NCBI GenBank assembly: GCA_023415335.1
Contig: JAEZLD010000048.1
Span: 1 to 64,000 of the forward strand
Reading direction: 5' to 3'
Source of the DNA: Bacillota bacterium
GTDB taxonomy: Bacteria > Bacillota > Clostridia > Clostridiales > Caloramatoraceae
Length of the DNA: 64,000 nt
Shown here: piece by piece, positions 7,259-17,053 of the stretch
Layout: each line of letters begins with the position of its first letter
Numbering within the stretch: position 1 is the first letter of the stretch
The notes under the pieces: model-generated
What the model was told of the DNA's origin: nothing
Databases searched by the model: none
Seen by the model: the letters and a program-made list of their open reading frames with translations, nothing else
Made by a program: the position numbers and the translations under genes

Positions 7259-7287
7259 AGTATAGTCTTTTTAACTGTTTAAGTCTA
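7259..7287 (-). promoter_or_regulatory. Sigma-A promoter of the SAM-riboswitch transcript
   Basis: -35 TAGACT (7287-7282), 17-bp spacer, -10 TATACT (7264-7259), reading on the minus strand. The predicted start falls at about 7253, just before the P1 strand of the aptamer. Confidence 0.65.
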
Positions 7288-7357
7288 TATATGGAATTAG
7301 TATTTTTGCGTGCAATAAAGGTCAAGTATACTGCTAGCTGCTGTAACATTTTCATAA

Positions 7358-8917
7358 TCAGTATTTTCTCCTTGCTATATATTTATAAAAGGCATTTTCA
7401 TCAATATCGTAACTGTAGTAATTATATTTATAGTCATCTGGTATACCTTCTGCATATCTACTGGCATATGCCTCCAAAGACACCGCCTTGGACTTATCAT
7501 CTAATTTCAATATATCATCCCCTATGATAGAATCTGAGAATTCCCTCAGTGGATGAATAAGTCCTATTAAAACAGCTCCAATCAGACATATAGTGCAAAG
7601 CTTATATACAGCATTCTTCTTATGAAAGTCAATTGCAGATGCCTTATTCAGATAATCCAGAATCATTACAAGCATTATAAACAGACACGGTATACTGCAT
7701 CTCATGACAAAATCATTATATAAGCCCATATTAAAGAATGGTAATGCGACAAGCTCCACTACTGATATATAAAACAGAGGATTTCTCCTGTTTTGGATAA
7801 ACAAGCACACGGCATAAATTAATACCATTGTAAAAACAAATATAATGTACTTCCACCCATTCCCACCAGAATAATTGATTACAGAAAATTCCAAGGAATC
7901 TGACTTCTCACCGGTGATATTTCCATAAAAATATAAGAGAAGAACTGTTCCGAGAGTAGCGGTTAATGTAATGTTAGGCAGACTAAAGATCTGTTTTATC
8001 CATTTTTTTATATTCTTCTCCTTTAATAACATGTATACCGCCATTGTAAAGGCTGCTGGAAGTATCCCCACAAATGAAAACGTTCCAAACAAAATAGCTG
8101 GGAGCATCAGAGCCACATAATCTTCTATTTTTTCTTTATTCTCAATAAAAAGCAGGACAATAATCCAGATAGCTATCACCTGTGGGAACACCCACCTAAG
8201 CATCGTGTAGTTGCTTGAATATTGCAGACGGATTTCATTTTGATATATGAGCCAATGATATGAAGCTGCGCTGGGTTCTTCCAACGGGTACACAAGCTCT
8301 AAAAGCTTCTGTCCCAGCAAAAGTGGTCCACTAAAAAAACATAACAAAAATACAGTTAACTGCTGCATCCTGGTTGTTCTCACCTTGAGAATTTTTATGA
8401 GGTTTAGAAACACCAGTACAAGTCCTATTTCAGCCCAGACATAATTCACAATTTCAGCCATTCTATATGAGTGAAATATTTTACCAAAAGCAGCAGGCAC
8501 TAAATATTGAGCTATATAGTAGGTAAGCATGGAGTGCTCCTCTATACCCTCCCAAAGACCATTCACATAATATACAGGCCAGGCTTTATTTATAAGATCA
8601 GATAATACTGCATTGTGCTTAAACCAATCACTGGACTGGGATACAAACCTGCCCCATCCTGCATAATATCCTGTCATTAGAAGAAATAAAATAGCTATAA
8701 TCATTATCCAAGGACTTATTCTAAATTCTTGTGTTTTAGAGCCATTTTGCATATTATAATCCTTCAAAATACATCTAATCCCATATGTGGCAGCCAAGAT
8801 ACAAATTACTGCAATGGGTAGCTTTGTCCAGCCCAAAAGAAAAATAATAATCGGTATATAGATATAAGCCATAGAAACATAGAACAAGTTCTTATTTGTT
8901 ACAATCCATTCCCTCAT
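7358..8917 (-). CDS. Large polytopic membrane protein, possibly a GT-C-type glycosyltransferase
   Basis: This 519-aa protein has about 11-12 hydrophobic segments starting at residue 12. A polar loop after the third segment (SQSSDWFKHNAVLSDL and WEGIEEHSML, about residues 92-125) carries acidic residues at the place where GT-C glycosyltransferases keep their catalytic Asp/Glu. The C-terminal tail (about 470-519) is hydrophilic and Tyr-rich. The ATG has a good SD (GGAGGAAA). GT-C enzymes use polyprenyl-phosphate sugars to decorate surface glycans, but similarity here is only topological. It stands alone, with the SAM riboswitch promoter just downstream and relic DNA upstream. Confidence 0.5.
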   Translation of the reverse strand: MREWIVTNKNLFYVSMAYIYIPIIIFLLGWTKLPIAVICILAATYGIRCILKDYNMQNGSKTQEFRISPWIMIIAILFLLMTGYYAGWGRFVSQSSDWFKHNAVLSDLINKAWPVYYVNGLWEGIEEHSMLTYYIAQYLVPAAFGKIFHSYRMAEIVNYVWAEIGLVLVFLNLIKILKVRTTRMQQLTVFLLCFFSGPLLLGQKLLELVYPLEEPSAASYHWLIYQNEIRLQYSSNYTMLRWVFPQVIAIWIIVLLFIENKEKIEDYVALMLPAILFGTFSFVGILPAAFTMAVYMLLKEKNIKKWIKQIFSLPNITLTATLGTVLLLYFYGNITGEKSDSLEFSVINYSGGNGWKYIIFVFTMVLIYAVCLFIQNRRNPLFYISVVELVALPFFNMGLYNDFVMRCSIPCLFIMLVMILDYLNKASAIDFHKKNAVYKLCTICLIGAVLIGLIHPLREFSDSIIGDDILKLDDKSKAVSLEAYASRYAEGIPDDYKYNYYSYDIDENAFYKYIARRKY

Positions 8918-8956
8918 TCAACATTTCCTCCTCATCCATAACGTGTAATTCTATAA

Positions 8957-8989
8957 AATATCCATCCACACTGAGAAGGATATTTTATT
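8957..8989. terminator. AT-rich hairpin AAAATATCC/GGATATTTT
   Basis: A 9-bp inverted repeat with a 14-nt loop lies just upstream of the membrane protein gene, with T-rich sequence on both sides. It may terminate whatever reads through from the relic region. Direction cannot be decided. Confidence 0.4.
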
Positions 8990-9267
8990 CAACTTATCCA
9001 AATTATAAATTACAAGTTTTACCAGTATTGTATCGTCAATAGTTCTAAAAGTCAATTTATAGGTTATAAACTACGCTTCGCGAACCAACGCAGCGCTATA
9101 TCCGCAAACTGAATCTGGACAACCCTCATCCCCTTCTTCTTCTTATTCTTGCCGCCATTATCTGCACCCTGTATTGGTTCTTCGGTATAGAGAGGCTGCT
9201 TTATTGGTGGAACGGGAGCAAACAGAAGCATAGCCAAGGCTCAGGGTATTAATACTAATTTTAATAT
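8990..9267. other. Relic DNA, no intact gene
   Basis: On the plus strand, about 9072-9222 reads a start-less frame with a hydrophobic helix (HPLLLLILAAIICTLYWFFG) and a charged tail ending at TAA. It looks like the C-terminus of an unidentified membrane protein. No start, ribosome binding site or partner gene is visible. The rest of the stretch shows nothing recognisable. Confidence 0.35.
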
Positions 9268-9642
9268 TTTTTAGGACTTATGCTTTCCAATGGTCTGGTT
9301 GCTTTGGCAGGTGCACTGCTCAGCCAGTATCAGGGCCCCGTGGATGCCAACATGGGAAGGGGAGCTATTGTAATCGGCCTTGCTGCTGTAACTATAGGCG
9401 AGGTAATATTCGGAAAGGTATTTAAAAATTATGCACTTAAGCTTTCCGGAGTGGTATTATGATCCATTATTTACCATATCGTATTGCAGATTATACTGTA
9501 GCTTGGTCTGAACACCAATGATTTGAAGCTGTTTGCAGCCGTTGCAGTGGCAATTACCCTTACCGTTCCCCACCTTATGGATATGTTCAATTCCATCAGC
9601 GGAAGCACAGCGGCTAACAACAAGCTGTTGCTTGGATGATTT
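9268..9642 (+). pseudogene. ABC transporter permease (BMP/branched-chain-type), C-terminal relic
   Basis: About 125 codons in one frame read LGLMLSNGLVALAGALLSQYQ, then GRGAIVIGLAAVTIGEVIFG, and later LNTNDLKLFAAVAVAITLTVP. This is the conserved C-terminal half of permeases paired with BMP-type or tryptophan-type ABC substrate-binding lipoproteins. Two in-frame stops interrupt it (TGA 9460-9462, then a TAG at an expected Trp about 35 nt later) and the N-terminal half is gone. It is on the opposite strand to its neighbours and is followed at once by the 34-bp hairpin repeat, which was probably its terminator. Confidence 0.8.
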
Positions 9643-9654
9643 TCTGTTAATATT

Positions 9655-9688
9655 ACAGCCTTCTATGAAAAAACATAGAAGGCTGTTT
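9655..9688. terminator. Hairpin repeat, copy 1 (terminator)
   Basis: ACAGCCTTCTATG and its exact complement CATAGAAGGCTGT flank an AAAAAA loop, with TTTATTTATT following on the plus strand. The same sequence recurs at 18404-18437 in the same orientation. Here it sits between the permease relic (plus strand) and the end of deoB (minus strand) and could terminate both. Confidence 0.75.
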
Positions 9689-9707
9689 ATTTATTGTATC
9701 ACGTTGG

Positions 9708-10898
9708 TTAAACTAGAAGCTGTAATATTGATTTCCCCAGGGTTCCTTCTGGCATTTGAACGCCAAAGTTATCTGCTATGGTGGCCCCCACAACGGCGAA
9801 CGTATCTGCTTCAGGAAGCAGTCCGTTTCCCTTCATGTTTTTCCCATAAGCAATAAATGGTACCTTTTCCCTGGTATGATCTGTACCCGTGTAGGTTGGG
9901 TCATTCCCATGGTCTGCAGTTATAATAAGAAGATCTTCCTCTCCCATGGTGTTCATGAGGTCTCCAAGCTTCAAATCAAATTTTTCAATTTCCTCTGCAT
10001 ATCCTTGTGGATTTCTGCGATGTCCCCATAAGGCATCAAAATCCACCAGATTTACAAAGCATAGGCCGTGAAAAGCTTTTTTTGCTGTATCAATTGTCTG
10101 CTCCATTCCATGGATAGAGCTCTTTGATTTATAGCTTTCCGTGATTCCCTCTCCCACAAAAATATCATTAATCTTTCCAATTGAAATCACATCATATCCT
10201 GCATCTTTAAGAGCGTTCAGTGCAGTCCTTCCATATGGTTTCAGTGCATAATCATGCCGGTTACTGGTACGCTTAAATTCACCCTTCTTCTTTCCCACAT
10301 ATGGTCTCGCAATTACGCGTCCTACCTTCCATTCATCCTTCATGGTGATCTCCCTGGCAATTTCGCAGCACCGATAAAGTTCGTCCAGTCCAAAGGTATC
10401 TTCATTTCCACATATCTGTAATACAGAATCAGCAGATGTATAAACTATCATATGCCCGGTAGCAATTTCTTCTTCTGCTAGTTCCTCCAGTATCTCAGTT
10501 CCACTGGCACTTTTATTACCAATAACCTTGTGCCCGGTGCGTTTCTCCAGTTCACTGATAAGCTCTGGCGGGAAGCCTGTATCTGTAAAGCTTTTAAATG
10601 GTTTTGTAACGTGAAGCCCCATCATTTCCCAGTGGCCGGTCATTGTGTCCTTCCCATTGCTGGCCTCTTTCATGGCTCCATAATAACCAATGGGTGCAGC
10701 TTCGGCTTCAACATGTTTAAGTGGAATAATATTGGCTATGCCCAGCTTTTTCAGATTTGGTATTTTAAAGGAATCTACCGCCTCTGAAATGTGCCCCAGT
10801 GTGTTCACTCCTATGTCACCGAATTCTTCGGAATCCGGCATTGCTCCCACACCCAAAGAATCCATAACTATAACAAATATACGATGATATTTTTCCAT
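9708..10898 (-). CDS. deoB: Phosphopentomutase DeoB
   Basis: This 396-aa protein is the standard length for phosphopentomutase, which interconverts (deoxy)ribose-1-phosphate and -5-phosphate using Mn2+. Alkaline-phosphatase-superfamily metal ligands are visible: [13 protein letters not shown] at residues 11-23, GHWEMMG (about 93-99), [16 protein letters not shown] (about 281-296) and [10 protein letters not shown] (about 330-339). The phosphorylated Thr region is [11 protein letters not shown]. The SD AAGGAG precedes the ATG. It lies 45 nt downstream of deoC, so the two form a deoxynucleoside or pentose-phosphate catabolic pair. No nucleoside phosphorylase is present, so phosphorylated pentoses may enter from the adjacent ABC system. 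Confidence 0.97.
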   Translation of the reverse strand: MEKYHRIFVIVMDSLGVGAMPDSEEFGDIGVNTLGHISEAVDSFKIPNLKKLGIANIIPLKHVEAEAAPIGYYGAMKEASNGKDTMTGHWEMMGLHVTKPFKSFTDTGFPPELISELEKRTGHKVIGNKSASGTEILEELAEEEIATGHMIVYTSADSVLQICGNEDTFGLDELYRCCEIAREITMKDEWKVGRVIARPYVGKKKGEFKRTSNRHDYALKPYGRTALNALKDAGYDVISIGKINDIFVGEGITESYKSKSSIHGMEQTIDTAKKAFHGLCFVNLVDFDALWGHRRNPQGYAEEIEKFDLKLGDLMNTMGEEDLLIITADHGNDPTYTGTDHTREKVPFIAYGKNMKGNGLLPEADTFAVVGATIADNFGVQMPEGTLGKSILQLLV

Positions 10899-10943
10899 AT
10901 CGTTTTCTCCTTTCTCATTATATTCTGATTCTATGTTTTGCTT

Positions 10944-11609
10944 TTAATACCCAGCTGCACTTATTCCCTTTACCAGCTTAATTATGCGACTTGTACCAAG
11001 GCGATTGGCCCCCAATTCAAGAAATCTCACAGCATCATCCATAGTAGATATACCACCTGCTGCTTTGATTTTAACATCAGGTCCAATATACCTTTTAAAC
11101 AGCTCTATATCTTCAAAGGTTGCTCCTGCTTTAGAAAATCCGGTGGAGGTCTTGATATAATCTGCACCTGACATAGTCACTGCCTTGCACAAAGCAATTT
11201 TCTCATCATCTGTCAGCAGACATGTTTCAATAATAACCTTGAGCACCTTGCTGCCGCAGGCAGCCTTAAGCGTGCAGATTTCGTTCTCTATCAGGTCAAA
11301 TCGTCCCTGTTTAGCCCACCCAATATTGATAACCATATCAATTTCATCTGCCCCGTTCTCCAATGCATCCTTAGCTTCAAACTCCTTTACAGCAGTTGTG
11401 CTGTATCCGTTAGGAAAGCCGATAACTGTGCAAACGGCTATTTTATCCTTAACATATTCCTTTGCCTGCTTAACATAGCTTGGTGGAATACATACAGATG
11501 CAGTCCCGTATTCAACAGCATCATCACAAATTTTCTGAATTTCCTCCCAGGTAGCAGTCTGTGTTAAAAGTGTATGGTCTACATGCTTTAAAATATCTTT
11601 TGTCTCCAT
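10944..11609 (-). CDS. deoC: Deoxyribose-phosphate aldolase DeoC
   Basis: This 221-aa class I aldolase cleaves 2-deoxyribose-5-phosphate to glyceraldehyde-3-phosphate and acetaldehyde. The Schiff-base Lys lies in DYIKTSTGF (about residue 152), with the relay Lys in KIKAAGGI (about 181) and the catalytic Asp in [11 protein letters not shown] (about 92). The start has the SD AAGGAGA. It is encoded just before deoB in the same direction and 58 nt after the AraC-type response regulator gene, so it may belong to the same regulated unit as the transporter. Confidence 0.97.
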   Translation of the reverse strand: METKDILKHVDHTLLTQTATWEEIQKICDDAVEYGTASVCIPPSYVKQAKEYVKDKIAVCTVIGFPNGYSTTAVKEFEAKDALENGADEIDMVINIGWAKQGRFDLIENEICTLKAACGSKVLKVIIETCLLTDDEKIALCKAVTMSGADYIKTSTGFSKAGATFEDIELFKRYIGPDVKIKAAGGISTMDDAVRFLELGANRLGTSRIIKLVKGISAAGY

Positions 11610-11667
11610 TTTTCTATCTCCTTATAAGTTTTATTATTTTATATTATTACTAAGGCTTCCAATAAAT

Positions 11668-12471
11668 TTATAATATATCCTCTTTGCTTAAAATACTATG
11701 TGCATCAAGAATTCTTGTTGGAGAATATCCTGTATATTTTTTAAACACCCTGATAAAATACTTGTAATCAGAAAAACCAACCATATCCGCAACCTCGTAA
11801 ATTTTATATTTTTCCATCTTCATGAATTCTATTGCTTTCTGCATCCTATACCGATTTAAATAATCATTAAATGTATATCCTGTTGATTCCTTAAATTTAT
11901 TATTCAAATAGGTACAGGACATTCCACATTCAGCACTGATGTCGGTAAGAGCAATTCGTTTATTATAATCTTTACATACACATTCCAGCATCTGGTTAAC
12001 ATACCGGTTTCCAGTTGCAGTTTTCATTGTTTGATCAATGATCCCCATTTTATGCTTTTCAACATTTAGAATTCTTTGCTCGTCCTGCAGCTTGGAAATT
12101 CTTACTCTTTTATCAATGATCTTCCGAATGGCACTATACAGCTCATTATAGTTCACTGGTTTTAACAAGTATTCGGTTATTCCAAGGCTAATACCTTTTC
12201 TTGCATACTCAAACTCATTATATCCAGATACAATAATAGCATTATATTTAAATTCTTCAATGCTTTTTTCCAGCATCTGCAGCCCATCCATCTCCGGCAT
12301 ATTGACATCAGCAATTACAATATCAGGATGGTCATTTCGAATTCGTTCCAATCCCTCTATGCCATTTCTTGCTTCTCCGATAACTACACAGTTTACATTT
12401 GCCCAGTCAGCAGTAAACATCAGTCCTTTTCGAATAATATCCTCATCTTCAACCAATAGCACTCGATACAT
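11668..12471 (-). CDS. AraC-type response regulator (YesN/HptR-like)
   Basis: This 267-aa protein has an N-terminal receiver domain (DED at 9-11, phosphoacceptor Asp in IVIADVNMP at about residue 55, Lys in LLKPVN at about 104) and a C-terminal AraC helix-turn-helix pair (about 165-265, ending GFSDYKYFIRVFKKYTGYSP). Its ATG is one base from the stop of the sensor kinase gene. This YesMN pairing normally controls a neighbouring ABC sugar or sugar-phosphate importer. In Staphylococcus aureus HptR, of the same architecture, regulates hexose-phosphate uptake together with HptS and the binding protein HptA. Confidence 0.93.
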   Translation of the reverse strand: MYRVLLVEDEDIIRKGLMFTADWANVNCVVIGEARNGIEGLERIRNDHPDIVIADVNMPEMDGLQMLEKSIEEFKYNAIIVSGYNEFEYARKGISLGITEYLLKPVNYNELYSAIRKIIDKRVRISKLQDEQRILNVEKHKMGIIDQTMKTATGNRYVNQMLECVCKDYNKRIALTDISAECGMSCTYLNNKFKESTGYTFNDYLNRYRMQKAIEFMKMEKYKIYEVADMVGFSDYKYFIRVFKKYTGYSPTRILDAHSILSKEDIL

Positions 12472-12473
12472 AA

Positions 12474-14180
12474 CTACATCTCCATATCAATAGGCATTGT
12501 AATACATACAGTTGTTCCTTTTCCTAGCATACTATCTATTCTCAAGCCATATTCCTGTCCATAAATCAACCTGACAACACGGTGGGAATTATACATTCCT
12601 ATATGCTCCCGCTGCTCATCTTCTTGTTCTAAGCTTTCCTGCAGCTCCCTCAACCTGGCAGTTTCAATTCCACCTCCATTGTCACGAACAATTAATTCTA
12701 AATTTCCCTCTTTTTCTCTGGCTTCGATCCATACTGTGATGGAGTCTACATTTTTCAGGCCATGTCCAAGAGAGTTTTCTACTACAGGCTGTAGTACCAG
12801 CTTAGGTATTTTAATGTCCATCAGCTCTGATGGAATTGAAATATGATATTTCAAACGGTTATTATACCTAATCTTCTGAAGAAGTAAATAGTCGCTAATA
12901 TACTGAATGTCCGTTTCCAATGGCACTAATTCATTTCCATAATTAATACTATATCTCATTAAGCTGGCAAATGCTACTACCATTTCTGATGCCTGCTTTG
13001 CATCAATTTGGATTTCATAGCGCAGTGTTTCAAGCACATTATATATGAAATGGGGGTTAAACTGTTCTTCCAGCTGTTTAATTTCCATGATTCTTTTTCT
13101 CTCAACCAATTCACTGTTAGCCTTAAGTAATTCCTCTCTTTGCATAATGACATTTCGATAGGCGGTATGGAGCTCTTTGAATTCACTAAAGGCTGTTTTT
13201 TGGAGCTCATAGTCCATATTCCCGTTACCGATTTCTTCAATAGACTTTCTAAGCTCTTCCACTGCCTTAAGGTTTCGGTCGGTGATTTTCTTATTCAGTG
13301 GAAAAAGTAAAGTAACCATCAGCAGCCCTAGTATTACAAAAAACCACAGCCCTACTTTTATGATGTTGGTTTGGTATTCCGTGGATATTAATGTATATAG
13401 CATCAGTGAACTATTTTCCAGCGATGACACGGACACATGATAGTCCTTTCCGTCAATCGTTGTAATGCCACTTCCCGTAGAAACAATAGCCCTGTTTGTG
13501 GGGTATTTGTCTAAAGGATCCATATATTTACGTCCTAACGAAAAAAAGAGATTGCCGTATCGGTCTGTAATCATAATATCATCTAGCTGATAGTCCTTAA
13601 GGATCTGGTAGATTCCCTCATCATACGCGTCAAAAAAAAGATATCCTATCAATTTACCTTGAGAAGTAACCCCTCTTCCCAGCAGAATATCACCTGCTTG
13701 TCGGCATTGGTAGTATAATCCACTTGGAACAATAAATATTTCAGAGGTATTAGTCTGAATTTTTCTTGTAAGATTCTCAAATATATCACTTCCCAAGAAA
13801 ATAGTCTGGTTACTGTCATACAGATTGGAACAAACCATCCGATTTTCTAAATTCACCAGACAAAATGCACAGCGAATCTTTTGTGAATTTGAATAATCGT
13901 AAAGTATACGGTTTGCTTCGGTAAAATGATTATTTGTATAATCAGACAGTACCATTCTTATTGGCTCTTCCTCTGATATTCTATAAATTCCATCCATGTA
14001 GGAATGCATTTGTTCATTAAGAATTGCTGATATTTTCTTGTTACTACTCCTATTTTTCCCCACACTGAACCACAATATATTACAGACATAAAATAAAGCC
14101 ATAAGAACAAATAAGGCAGAAACTATGGACAGCGTATATCGAAAAAGTGACTTCCGCACGTAGTCTTTATAATGATTCAT
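12474..14180 (-). CDS. Sensor histidine kinase (YesM/HptS-like)
   Basis: This 568-aa kinase has TM1 at about residues 12-37, an extracellular Cache-like sensor region of about 235 residues, TM2 at about 276-298, a HAMP linker, and a His_kinase domain with the phosphoacceptor His in EQFNPHFIYNVLE (about 375). A HATPase_c domain with RDNGGGIE and GKGTTVCITMP follows. This is the LytS/YesM subfamily, usually paired with AraC-type response regulators as here. A terminator hairpin (14205-14247) separates it from the permease gene upstream. It may read ligand occupancy of the binding protein, as proposed for HptS with HptA. Confidence 0.92.
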   Translation of the reverse strand: MNHYKDYVRKSLFRYTLSIVSALFVLMALFYVCNILWFSVGKNRSSNKKISAILNEQMHSYMDGIYRISEEEPIRMVLSDYTNNHFTEANRILYDYSNSQKIRCAFCLVNLENRMVCSNLYDSNQTIFLGSDIFENLTRKIQTNTSEIFIVPSGLYYQCRQAGDILLGRGVTSQGKLIGYLFFDAYDEGIYQILKDYQLDDIMITDRYGNLFFSLGRKYMDPLDKYPTNRAIVSTGSGITTIDGKDYHVSVSSLENSSLMLYTLISTEYQTNIIKVGLWFFVILGLLMVTLLFPLNKKITDRNLKAVEELRKSIEEIGNGNMDYELQKTAFSEFKELHTAYRNVIMQREELLKANSELVERKRIMEIKQLEEQFNPHFIYNVLETLRYEIQIDAKQASEMVVAFASLMRYSINYGNELVPLETDIQYISDYLLLQKIRYNNRLKYHISIPSELMDIKIPKLVLQPVVENSLGHGLKNVDSITVWIEAREKEGNLELIVRDNGGGIETARLRELQESLEQEDEQREHIGMYNSHRVVRLIYGQEYGLRIDSMLGKGTTVCITMPIDMEM

Positions 14181-14204
14181 TTTACCATGCCCTCCTTTTT
14201 ACAT

Positions 14205-14247
14205 AAAAGCAGTATACCACAATTTTAGTAGCATACTGCCTTTTTTT
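14205..14247 (-). terminator. Hairpin between permease and sensor kinase genes
   Basis: GCAGTAT pairs with ATACTGC around a 15-nt loop, flanked by A-run and T-run, in the 70-nt gap after the permease stop. It may reduce read-through from the transporter genes into the kinase-regulator pair. Confidence 0.65.
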
Positions 14248-14250
14248 CAA

Positions 14251-15915
14251 CTATACACTGATATCATCATTTCCTGTTACCCTAAAGAACAAAAGAAGTG
14301 ATAATACACTGGTACAGGTCAGGATAGTAGAATATGCGGCTGCATTCCCGAAGTTACTTCTGATAACCTCTGCATAAATAGCAACTGTCAAGGTCTGGGT
14401 TTTGCTTGTATAAAGAATAATCGAAGAGCTCAACTCACTGATTAAGGTAATCCAGCTCATGATTGCTCCAGACAGTACACCGGACATCATCATAGGAACA
14501 GTTACTTTAAGGAATGATTTAACCTCAGTGCATCCTAAGCTGATTGCCGCTTCCTCCATGCTTGGACTAATCTGTCCGATGATAGCTGTACTTGAACGGA
14601 TTGTGTAAGGCATTCGTCTTATGCTAAGAGATATTATGATAATGATTACCGTACCGCTAAGCAGTAACGGCTTAGTATTAAATGCATACAAGAAAGAAAT
14701 ACCAAGTACAGAACCCGGGATAATGTACGGGAACATTGTCAATGTATCTAAAACAGATGTCAGCATGTTTTTCTTTCTAACAGTCAGATAGGAAATCAAA
14801 ATTCCAAGGATAATTACAATTACAATTGCACAAAGACCAAACAAATAGGTATTTGATATAGCAACATTATTATTTTTAGATAATAGTGTATTTTTATAAT
14901 TATTTAATGAAAATCCACCTGTGTAAACGGACCCACCCTGTGTTTCAAGGAAAGAGGTAATTATAACCGTTACCTGAGGCAGAATCGCAACTAATGCCAC
15001 CAAATAAACAAATATATGTGCAAAGAATCCCTTTACTCCACTAACCTTCTGTGCCTCCATAGGCTTTAAAGCATTCATGGAATAAGTGAATTTATTACCA
15101 ACATACTTTTGTATGAAAAACATTAACAATGTAATTCCAATAATAATAACACAAAGGGAAGCCGCAAAATGATCATTAGTGCTTACCTCTCCCATAAACT
15201 GGTTGTATACCAACACAGGAAAAGTCTTAAAGCCTTCACCTATCAGCATTGGAGTACCGAAATCCGAAAAGACTCTCATGAATACTAACAAAGAGCTTGC
15301 CAGCATAGTCGGCATTACTAAAGGAATAATAATATGTACAATTCTCTGAACTGCTGTACATCCAAGGCTCTCCGCTGCCTCGTTTAATGAGTTATCAAGA
15401 TTCTTCAATGCACCTGATATATACATATATACTAGCGGGAACGATTGTAATGAGAATACAAGTACTATACCGGCGAACCCATAAATCCCCCCCAATTTAA
15501 TACCAAAAAAATTGTTTAAAAATTTTGTAATAAAACCATTTCGTCCAAGCAGCTGAATCCAAGCATAAGCTCCAATAAACGGAGGAGACAAGTAAGACAT
15601 AACAATTAATATATTCAGATATTTGCTGCCAACAATTTTAAATCGTCTAAGCACATATGCCATAATGAGCCCAAGAAAAGCTGCTACTATAGTTGATACA
15701 ATGGTTACCTTAAAGCTATTAACCAAGGTGCTCCAATAAAACTTCTTAGTAAAGAATTTGGCAAAATATTGAAAGCTTATTGAGCCATCTTCCATTAGAA
15801 TACTTTTATAAAGAATCAATCCCAAAGGATACACCACAAAAATCAAAAACAAACCGAGGATAACAATTGTCATCGCCACCCAGATATTTAGCTTTTTTTC
15901 TCCTGTACGCCGCAT
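14251..15915 (-). CDS. ABC transporter permease, fused two-domain FbpB/AfuB type
   Basis: This permease of about 554 aa has about 12 transmembrane segments and two binding-protein-dependent transport (BPD_transp_1) domains. The EAA loops are EAAESLGCTAVQRI (first half, about residue 185) and EEAAISLGCTEVKSF (second half, about 460). The fused arrangement is typical of FbpB/AfuB iron or sugar-phosphate importers. I place the start at ATG 15915 (MRRTGEKK), which has GGAGG 8 nt upstream, rather than the upstream in-frame codon at 15930. The gene begins 5 nt after the ATPase stop. Transport would run from the lipoprotein at the outer face into the cytoplasm. Confidence 0.93.
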   Translation of the reverse strand: MRRTGEKKLNIWVAMTIVILGLFLIFVVYPLGLILYKSILMEDGSISFQYFAKFFTKKFYWSTLVNSFKVTIVSTIVAAFLGLIMAYVLRRFKIVGSKYLNILIVMSYLSPPFIGAYAWIQLLGRNGFITKFLNNFFGIKLGGIYGFAGIVLVFSLQSFPLVYMYISGALKNLDNSLNEAAESLGCTAVQRIVHIIIPLVMPTMLASSLLVFMRVFSDFGTPMLIGEGFKTFPVLVYNQFMGEVSTNDHFAASLCVIIIGITLLMFFIQKYVGNKFTYSMNALKPMEAQKVSGVKGFFAHIFVYLVALVAILPQVTVIITSFLETQGGSVYTGGFSLNNYKNTLLSKNNNVAISNTYLFGLCAIVIVIILGILISYLTVRKKNMLTSVLDTLTMFPYIIPGSVLGISFLYAFNTKPLLLSGTVIIIIISLSIRRMPYTIRSSTAIIGQISPSMEEAAISLGCTEVKSFLKVTVPMMMSGVLSGAIMSWITLISELSSSIILYTSKTQTLTVAIYAEVIRSNFGNAAAYSTILTCTSVLSLLLFFRVTGNDDISV

Positions 15916-15920
15916 AATCG

Positions 15921-17012
15921 TTACCTCCAATTAATCAGGTTTTTAGTTCCCTCACTGTTGTACACATTAATCTTCTGCGTTTCTACTGCAAGCTTGATTG
16001 GAGTTCCATCAGGAATAATATTTTGGACACCAGAGTTCTGAATAATCTCCATCTCTGTTCCATTCTGAATTTCAACGAAATAGTGAGTGGTAATTCCAAG
16101 GAATACACTGCTCTTTACAACAGCTGGAATTCCATCTTCATTCTCGTTCCTGATTATGAATTCTTCCGGTCTAACAGAAATCTTAACCTTCATTCCGTCT
16201 TCGCATTGCTCTGATAAATTGTTCATCTGGAAACAATAATCGTTAACCTTCACAAATTTATTATTTTCTTTTCCTACAATAATTGCATCCATTACGTTAG
16301 AAAGACCAATGAAAGTGGATACAAAAATATTTTCAGGACGCTGATATATATTTTTTGGAGTATCAATCTGCTGAATTACGCCTCCATTCATAACTGCAAT
16401 ACGGTCAGATACAGCAAGTGCCTCTTCCTGGTCATGTGTTACATATACAGTTGTAATTCCAATCTGTTGTTGAATTCTCTTGATTGCATTTCTCATTTCA
16501 ACACGAAGTTTAGCATCCAGGTTTGAAAGAGGCTCGTCCATAAGAAGGACCTCAGGATGAATAATTATCGCTCTGGCAAGAGCTACACGCTGCTGCTGCC
16601 CGCCAGATAGCTTAGCTGGCATACGATTCTTCAGGTTGTCAATCTTAACTATCTTAAGTATCTCGTCTACCTTAGCTTCAACCTGTTCCTTTGGAACCTT
16701 TCTGTTCTTAAGGCCAAATGCCACGTTATCTCTTACGGACATATGAGGAAATACTGCATAGTTCTGAAATACCATACCCATATTACGCTTATTGGTAGGT
16801 ATGTTGTTAATTACCTTGCCATCAACCTTTATTTCCCCGCCTTCAATGGAGTTGAATCCGATAATCATACGAAGGAGCGTTGTTTTTCCACAGCCCGATG
16901 GTCCTAACAATGTAAAAAATTCTCCAGGCTTAACATCAACAGATAGTCCATTGATAATAGTATCTTTTCCAAATTTCTTTACAACTTTTTCAATATTTAT
17001 TGCTACACCCAT
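15921..17012 (-). CDS. ABC transporter ATP-binding protein, FbpC/AfuC type
   Basis: This 363-aa ATPase has Walker A GPSGCGKTT (about residues 37-45), Q-loop MVFQNYAVFPH, ABC signature LSGGQQQRVALARA (about 136-149), Walker B VLLMDEPLSNLDA (about 156-168) and the switch His in YVTHDQEEA. A C-terminal TOBE-like region (about 280-360) follows, as in FbpC, PotA and MalK proteins. The SD AGGAGG precedes the ATG. It energises the permease directly downstream. A large hairpin with a T-run separates it from the binding-protein gene upstream. Confidence 0.95.
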   Translation of the reverse strand: MGVAINIEKVVKKFGKDTIINGLSVDVKPGEFFTLLGPSGCGKTTLLRMIIGFNSIEGGEIKVDGKVINNIPTNKRNMGMVFQNYAVFPHMSVRDNVAFGLKNRKVPKEQVEAKVDEILKIVKIDNLKNRMPAKLSGGQQQRVALARAIIIHPEVLLMDEPLSNLDAKLRVEMRNAIKRIQQQIGITTVYVTHDQEEALAVSDRIAVMNGGVIQQIDTPKNIYQRPENIFVSTFIGLSNVMDAIIVGKENNKFVKVNDYCFQMNNLSEQCEDGMKVKISVRPEEFIIRNENEDGIPAVVKSSVFLGITTHYFVEIQNGTEMEIIQNSGVQNIIPDGTPIKLAVETQKINVYNSEGTKNLINWR

Positions 17013-17053
17013 TGTGCGCCTCCTACTAATTCTAAAATAGAAAGGTAAAAAAA

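Noticed and set aside
7245..7355. 36-codon minus-strand frame with AAGGAG upstream, just after the membrane protein gene.
   Set aside because: It overlaps the riboswitch promoter and has no recognisable features.
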